Shown: piece by piece, positions 59,417 to 64,000 of the stretch
How positions within the stretch are numbered: position 1 is the stretch's first letter
Layout: the number at the start of each line of letters is the position of its first letter
DNA from: Phycomyces blakesleeanus NRRL 1555(-)
Lineage: Eukaryota > Mucoromycota > Mucoromycetes > Mucorales > Phycomycetaceae
NCBI RefSeq assembly: GCF_001638985.1
Contig: NW_017265141.1
Location: 365,001-429,000 of the forward strand
Reading direction: 5' to 3'
DNA: 64,000 bases
Notes under the pieces: model-generated
What the model was told of the DNA's origin: nothing
Seen by the model: only the letters and a program-made list of their open reading frames with translations
Database searches by the model: none
Program-made: the position numbers and the translations under genes

Positions 59417-60164
59417 GTGAATCTTCTGCAAAAATCGATTCAAAATAATAATGACTTCGTATAAGCCTACTGTATATTTATATATACACCATGCTTTAAC
59501 ATTTATTTTTTTTGGGGGCGTAGCTTTGCATTGCTCGTGTACATGTTTATTTTGTCGTAACTTCAAGGGCTACACATCCTCACAGGGTCGATGAACGTAC
59601 GTCTTCTGCGCTATAGAATTATAAATTAATACCTTGGCCTCAATAAATTTATAATTTGGTAGAAGTATAACTAACACTATGGGAGAAAAAGTGGAAATTC
59701 CGGTGGCAATTTTGAAAAACATTATGAGTATATTTCAAAATCGCAATCTGAATCGTCACTCATTTCCCGTAGTGTAATTCAGGGTAGACCAACTCAGAAC
59801 GTTTCTTGCATAATTTCGCATAGCACTTTTGAATATAGGGGCTGTTGATTTGATGTATTAAAATGTCTAAATCCAGATAATCGGCCAGAGTTTATTTTGA
59901 TTGTTTACCCCCAAGAAAACCATTACTGTTATTAAAGACAACAGTTTAGTTAATAAATCATATTTAAATGTTATTTGAATAAAAATGTCTAAATATTTAT
60001 CGAGAATGTGAGACTTACGAGTGAAAGTACCTTGATAAAGAACACATTGCAAGGTAAAAAATCTGCTTTTTTTTTGGAAAAAATTGACAGATTTCTTCCT
60101 GTAGTGCTCCATATATTGAGATTCACCCCTTTTCTACTATAGTATACAATGATTATAATATTAT

Positions 60165-60197
60165 CTGGTGATACTGTTTACTAGGGGGTATCACCAG
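60165..60197. repeat. Inverted repeat with 10-bp perfect arms
   Basis: CTGGTGATAC and GTATCACCAG separated by 13 nt, a clean stem-loop with 50% GC arms in otherwise AT-rich DNA. Not next to a gene end, so not an obvious transcription signal. Confidence 0.85.
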
Positions 60198-60290
60198 TTT
60201 TTGATGTCTGACAATTTGATTTAGCAATGCTTTTATTATCATGCAATAATAGTTAATAGCGAAAAAAAACCTGCTTAGCTCTCTTAATAT

Positions 60291-60354
60291 TCTTGGGTAA
60301 AATATCTTTTTGTAAAATATGCTCAAGTACTTTGAGTATAATAAAGTACCCAAG
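60291..60354. repeat. Nested inverted repeats
   Basis: Outer arms CTTGGGTA and TACCCAAG about 48 nt apart enclose an inner hairpin CTCAA-GTACT-TTGAG, giving a two-level stem structure about 95 bp from the stem-loop at 60165. Could be the remnant of a small non-autonomous element. Confidence 0.7.
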
Positions 60355-61531
60355 AGTAGAACCCTCTTCAGTAATTTGGAGTTTAGAGAGCTATACTTAT
60401 TTAAATTGATTATATTTGTGGTATACACACCAGGCACACGTATACTATATACTTATACAATGAAAGCCAACCATTGGCAGCAGTAATTTGAATTACATGT
60501 GATATATGTTACAATATATGTAAACAATAATATTTGACTTTCTTGAATAAATAGCGCTCCCACAGTAGAAAAGGTATCGACTTGTAACGATGTATCCATT
60601 ACTACGTTTTTCGACTTTGTTTTTTCGTAACTTAAATATTTTAAACATCAGAGTTTATATTTTTAAATTCCCGTTTTGCTGTTGACTTTTTTTTTTGGAT
60701 GTTGTATATCCGGTTTTCTACTTTAATATAATTTGTATTATAAAAATATGTCATATCCTTTTTGTGCTATAACAATTTGGTCTGAAACGACTCGTTTTCA
60801 AGATTTTGTTGGCCCAAATTGATACAAATACCCTTTCTAATAAAGAATTCCATGACCACTAAGATGTATATCAATGAGACTTCTATTGTGGGTAATCAAT
60901 TTACTAAGATATTAAAAAGTAAAAACTTGGAAATTAAAACTCCTAATTAAATTATTTTTTGTAAAAAAAAACTGATAGCACTTTGTCTAAAACTCGGATT
61001 TTTCTTTAAATCCTAGCATTAATTTTAATGTTACTTTCAGATTAAGTTGAAATACAGTAATGCATTTATAAGGGAATGAAGATAATTGAGAGAATTTTTA
61101 GTAAGGATATTCATATATTATATATCACTCTTGCTGATTATAATAAAAGATTTCAACAATTTTAGGTACTTAATTTTTTATATAATAATTGTGGGTTAAT
61201 GCGAAGATTATTGGATGAAATGTGTTTTATTTAATTTTTTTTTTTTAAAAAAAAAAGAACTTTGACATCCAAAAGTATAATTTTAGGTTCAATTATTTGG
61301 ATATTGTAGATTGATATAATACTTATGTATCTCATTGTATATATAAAATATTTTAGAATATATCACTTACTTTACTTTCAAACACTTAGTCAAAAGTATT
61401 ATTATTATTATTATATATATACTACCTAAGAAAGGTATGCTTACAAACTAGATTAATAGCTGTCATTGCAATATATATAAAGATTGGAATCAAGGATACT
61501 CGCTAGCTTCTTTGTTGTTTTTTTTTTGGAC

Positions 61532-61642
61532 ATGGATTTTAAATTGGCAACAATTAAGACAATGTATATAGGAAAGGCTAAGGATCAAAAGCCAGTGCAA
61601 TTATCCAATGGATGTTGCGATTATGTCAACGAAAACATGTGA
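61532..61642 (+). other. Small 36-codon coding-like frame
   Basis: ATG-to-TGA frame with a balanced, non-repetitive composition (MDFKLATIKTMYIGKAKDQK at its start, SNGCCDYVNENM at its end), unusual for this AT-rich spacer where most frames are Ile/Tyr/Phe/Lys runs. It has no recognised family, no clear splice partners and no ribosomal context. Either a relic exon or chance. Confidence 0.2.
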
Positions 61643-62437
61643 GATATTGCTCAACAGGCTCATTGGTAAATTTATTATCAGAATATTTTCGTAAATTTTA
61701 TATTCTAACTATGGTACACATTACTGCTATTAACGAATATAGAATATGCTCATTATAATATTTCAATAAATCCTATTTACTAGAGAGTACCAAAAGAATC
61801 AGTGTCTCTATTTAATGTTAAGATGCATTATATTCTTTTCTCTATCTATTGGGCACATATGCACTACTGATTAGGATAGCTATCGAAAACTTCATTTATC
61901 CAGAATTTTTAAAAAGCAAATTTTTTTTGATGATTTCGCATTATACAATAATTTTGATTAACCTGATTATTTCTATCTACATATGTGTATGATTGTTTTA
62001 ATTGATAAACTTTCATACACATATTATGAAATATACATAAAGAAAGTATTTCTTCTATATGAACTACTCTTAATATTATTGTGCTTTCAATGTTGTCATT
62101 GTAGACGTATGTGTTCGTCACTCTTAAGATAAGATTACTAAAAATAATAATTGTGTTCGTTTGAACAATGAATATATAAATAGGCCTTGAATTTACAGAT
62201 TTTCATTTCATTATTATTATTATTATTAAAAATCAATATTAAATTCGCCATATTCTCTATTCTTTGTCAACAAACAGCGTAAGGATTTTTTCTTTACTGT
62301 CGTTTCATATTCCATTTACACAATATTTTGTATTTTAGGGGCTTCTGCTGATAATTATATTTAAGTCAAGAGAATAGTACCATCTCAAACACTTATAACT
62401 TGATATTTTATCTCCGCAAAAACCCAACGCTTAGAAC

Positions 62438-63952
62438 ATGCTTTCATTCCAACCTCTCAGTCCTGCAAAGATTGCTTCTTGTGCGAATGGGGCTTTTTGG
62501 AATAACCTTGTTAAAAATCACGAATCAATAATCATCGAAGCCGACAACCTTGACTTTGAAAAAACAATCTACCGCTCACTCTCAAAGAGCACAACATTAC
62601 ATAGACTGATATTGGAACGCAATGTTGCAAGCACGATTCTGCCAGATACTTGGCAAAAAGTTCATCTCCACACCGTAACTGAGATGGGTCTTTCTCTGGA
62701 CTCCAACATTGCTAGTATGAACAACCTTAATCTAGAAGTGTCTGCTCTAGTGCAATGTCCGAGGAAAGAATGGATTACTGACATGTCGATTCAAATCGAT
62801 ACACGAGGTTTAACCTGGAGCGAGTGGAGCGACATGAAGGAAGCACCGTGGCCAGGGTTCCAGAATAGCGCTCTTGGAGGCTTAGAGTATAGAATACGAT
62901 CTGGATCAATAGATTCTTTGCCAAAAAAGCCTTTTTATTTATATATCCGTCCCTTAGCAAGTTCCTTGTCACTTTCTGTCCAGAATCACAATAGTCAGAA
63001 CCTGGATGTCCTCCCATTGGCTATTGGACCTATTTCTATTACTAACAAGCCAGTTGATTCAAGTGCTTACGAAAGTATTATTCCCTGGGGTCCCGAAGAA
63101 TTTCAGACAAATCAAAATCACCGTGCATTGGCTTATCCTGGCGATGGGATAACCCGCTACTTTCTGCTCAAGGAGAGATGGGGATGTGGTACGCCTGGAA
63201 AACTGTGGGACTCTGCTATTGTCCTTTCCAATATGTTTAGTACTTGGTTTATCAACAATCCTCAGGGCCTTGCGGGTAGACGTATCATAGACTTGAGCGC
63301 AGGGTGAGTCTACTTAGGATTATATATATATATGTATATTGGTTTTCTTTGTTTCGGTGTTTTTCTTTCTGTTACTAAACTAGGTATTTCTTCTAGCACT
63401 GGATTCCTTGGTTTATTTATTTCTCATTTGTACCAAAGTCAAGGCATGAATGCCCCGACAATCACACTCACAGATATACCCGAAGCAACATCGATCATCC
63501 GAGAGAATGAACAACTTAACCATATGCACGCTATAAAGCAGGTCAGAATTAAACCTTTATTGTGGGGATCAGCTACGAATGCCCGATCCGCCAAAGACAA
63601 CAATATAGTGGATATTGTTCTTGCATCTGATGTTCTGTACAATGAAAGTGATTTCCCTCTTCTGATAAAGACATTGTGTGATATCAGCACACCTAAAAAA
63701 ACCATCGTTTATTTGGGATACAAGCGCCGAGGATTCACCCAAAAAGAAGAAGACATGTTCTTTTCAATGTGCAGTAAGCACTTTCGTGTGAGCGAGTATG
63801 GGACCCCTGTGCCAGAAGATCTACAGGCCGAATGGGAAAAGACCACAGAAACCGGAATTTCGAGTAGATCCCATAACATTGATAGCTTGCTAGCTTATGC
63901 TGAAATCCTTGAAAACACTGGTGTTCACGTCTACCGTTTAATGCGTAAATAA
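62438..63952 (+). CDS. Methyltransferase-16 family protein (putative protein lysine methyltransferase)
   Basis: S-adenosylmethionine-dependent methyltransferase of the METTL21/FAM86-like group, which methylates lysines in other proteins. Two exons (62438-63303 and 63397-63952) give 473 aa in frame. The N-terminal 225 or so residues resemble nothing I recognise. The core starts with YFLLKERWGCGTPGKLWDSA and FSTWFINNPQGL; the SAM-binding motif IIDLSAGTGFLGLFI spans the intron; TITLTDIPEATSIIRENEQL is the acidic-loop strand; and IVDIVLASDVLYNESDFPLL matches the D-V-x-Y region of this family. VYLGYKRRGFTQKEEDMFF follows. Target unknown. Confidence 0.85.
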
Positions 63953-64000
63953 GTATAGATATTTACATGTATAGACTATTGCTAATTTCTAGAGGCTTTA
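63953..64000. other. 3' flank of the methyltransferase gene
   Basis: Only 48 bases to the window edge; nothing can be said. Confidence 0.5.

Larger units (their letters stand above)
59321..62437. other. 3.1 kb gene-poor AT-rich region
   Basis: Between the P450 start (minus) and the methyltransferase start (plus), so it carries both promoters at its edges. Contains a long AT dinucleotide run (about 59382-59411), two stem-loop structures near 60165-60197 and 60291-60354, a long T-run/A-run junction near 61233-61258, and a 36-codon coding-like frame at 61532-61642. No gene recognised. Confidence 0.6.

Overview
The window looks like nuclear DNA of a filamentous fungus, most likely an early-diverging one (Mucoromycota, Mucorales-like). 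The grounds are AT-rich intergenic DNA, compact genes split by many short introns (about 125 in 20 genes, mostly 50-150 nt), and a gene set made of fungal or pan-eukaryotic families. There is no bacterial operon structure, rRNA, CRISPR array or recognisable tRNA. The phylum is an inference from gene architecture and was not tested by alignment.

Layout, left to right: a PA-TM-RING ubiquitin ligase cut by the left edge (minus); a TDA3-like FAD oxidoreductase (minus); a 3.5 kb gene-poor stretch; TIM17, glutathione-dependent formaldehyde dehydrogenase and BRE1 (all plus); a Cdc25-type RasGEF with an SH3 domain (minus), convergent with BRE1 and divergent from COG4 (plus); a Rad60/Esc2/NIP45-like SUMO-like-domain protein (minus) sharing a 143 bp gap with an SCYL2-type pseudokinase (plus); a 2.1 kb stretch with a decayed Tc1/mariner transposase and another coding relic; a COQ11-like protein, a class-III aminotransferase, a saccharopine dehydrogenase-like oxidoreductase and THOC7 (all plus); two unrelated SDR enzymes (minus) separated by 3.5 kb of gene-poor DNA; TFIIH p62/TFB1 (minus), divergent from eIF2B-delta (plus); WASP/Las17 (minus); a cytochrome P450 (minus); a 3.1 kb gene-poor stretch; and a two-exon methyltransferase-16 family protein (plus).

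The genes serve unrelated housekeeping functions: chromatin and transcription (BRE1, TFB1, THOC7), vesicle traffic (COG4, SCYL2), actin (WASP), Ras signalling, translation (eIF2B-delta), mitochondria (TIM17, COQ11), genome stability (RENi protein) and oxidoreductases. I see no biosynthetic cluster and no convincing new multi-gene system. For 14 genes I assigned every exon boundary and checked that the summed exon lengths are in frame (TIM17, SFA1, BRE1, RasGEF, COG4, RENi, SCYL2, COQ11, aminotransferase, SCCPDH, THOC7, eIF2B-delta, P450, methyltransferase); the TDA3-like gene and the first SDR were checked the same way. TFB1, WASP and the second SDR were checked only for splice phase, without an exon table.

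The most unusual observations are about gene structure. At least six, probably seven, introns use GC instead of GT at the donor. There are very small exons, including a 6-nt last exon in TIM17. A 22-codon upstream ORF ends in a TAATG overlap with the THOC7 start. A Tc1/mariner relic and a few other decayed coding fragments lie in the gene-poor stretches.
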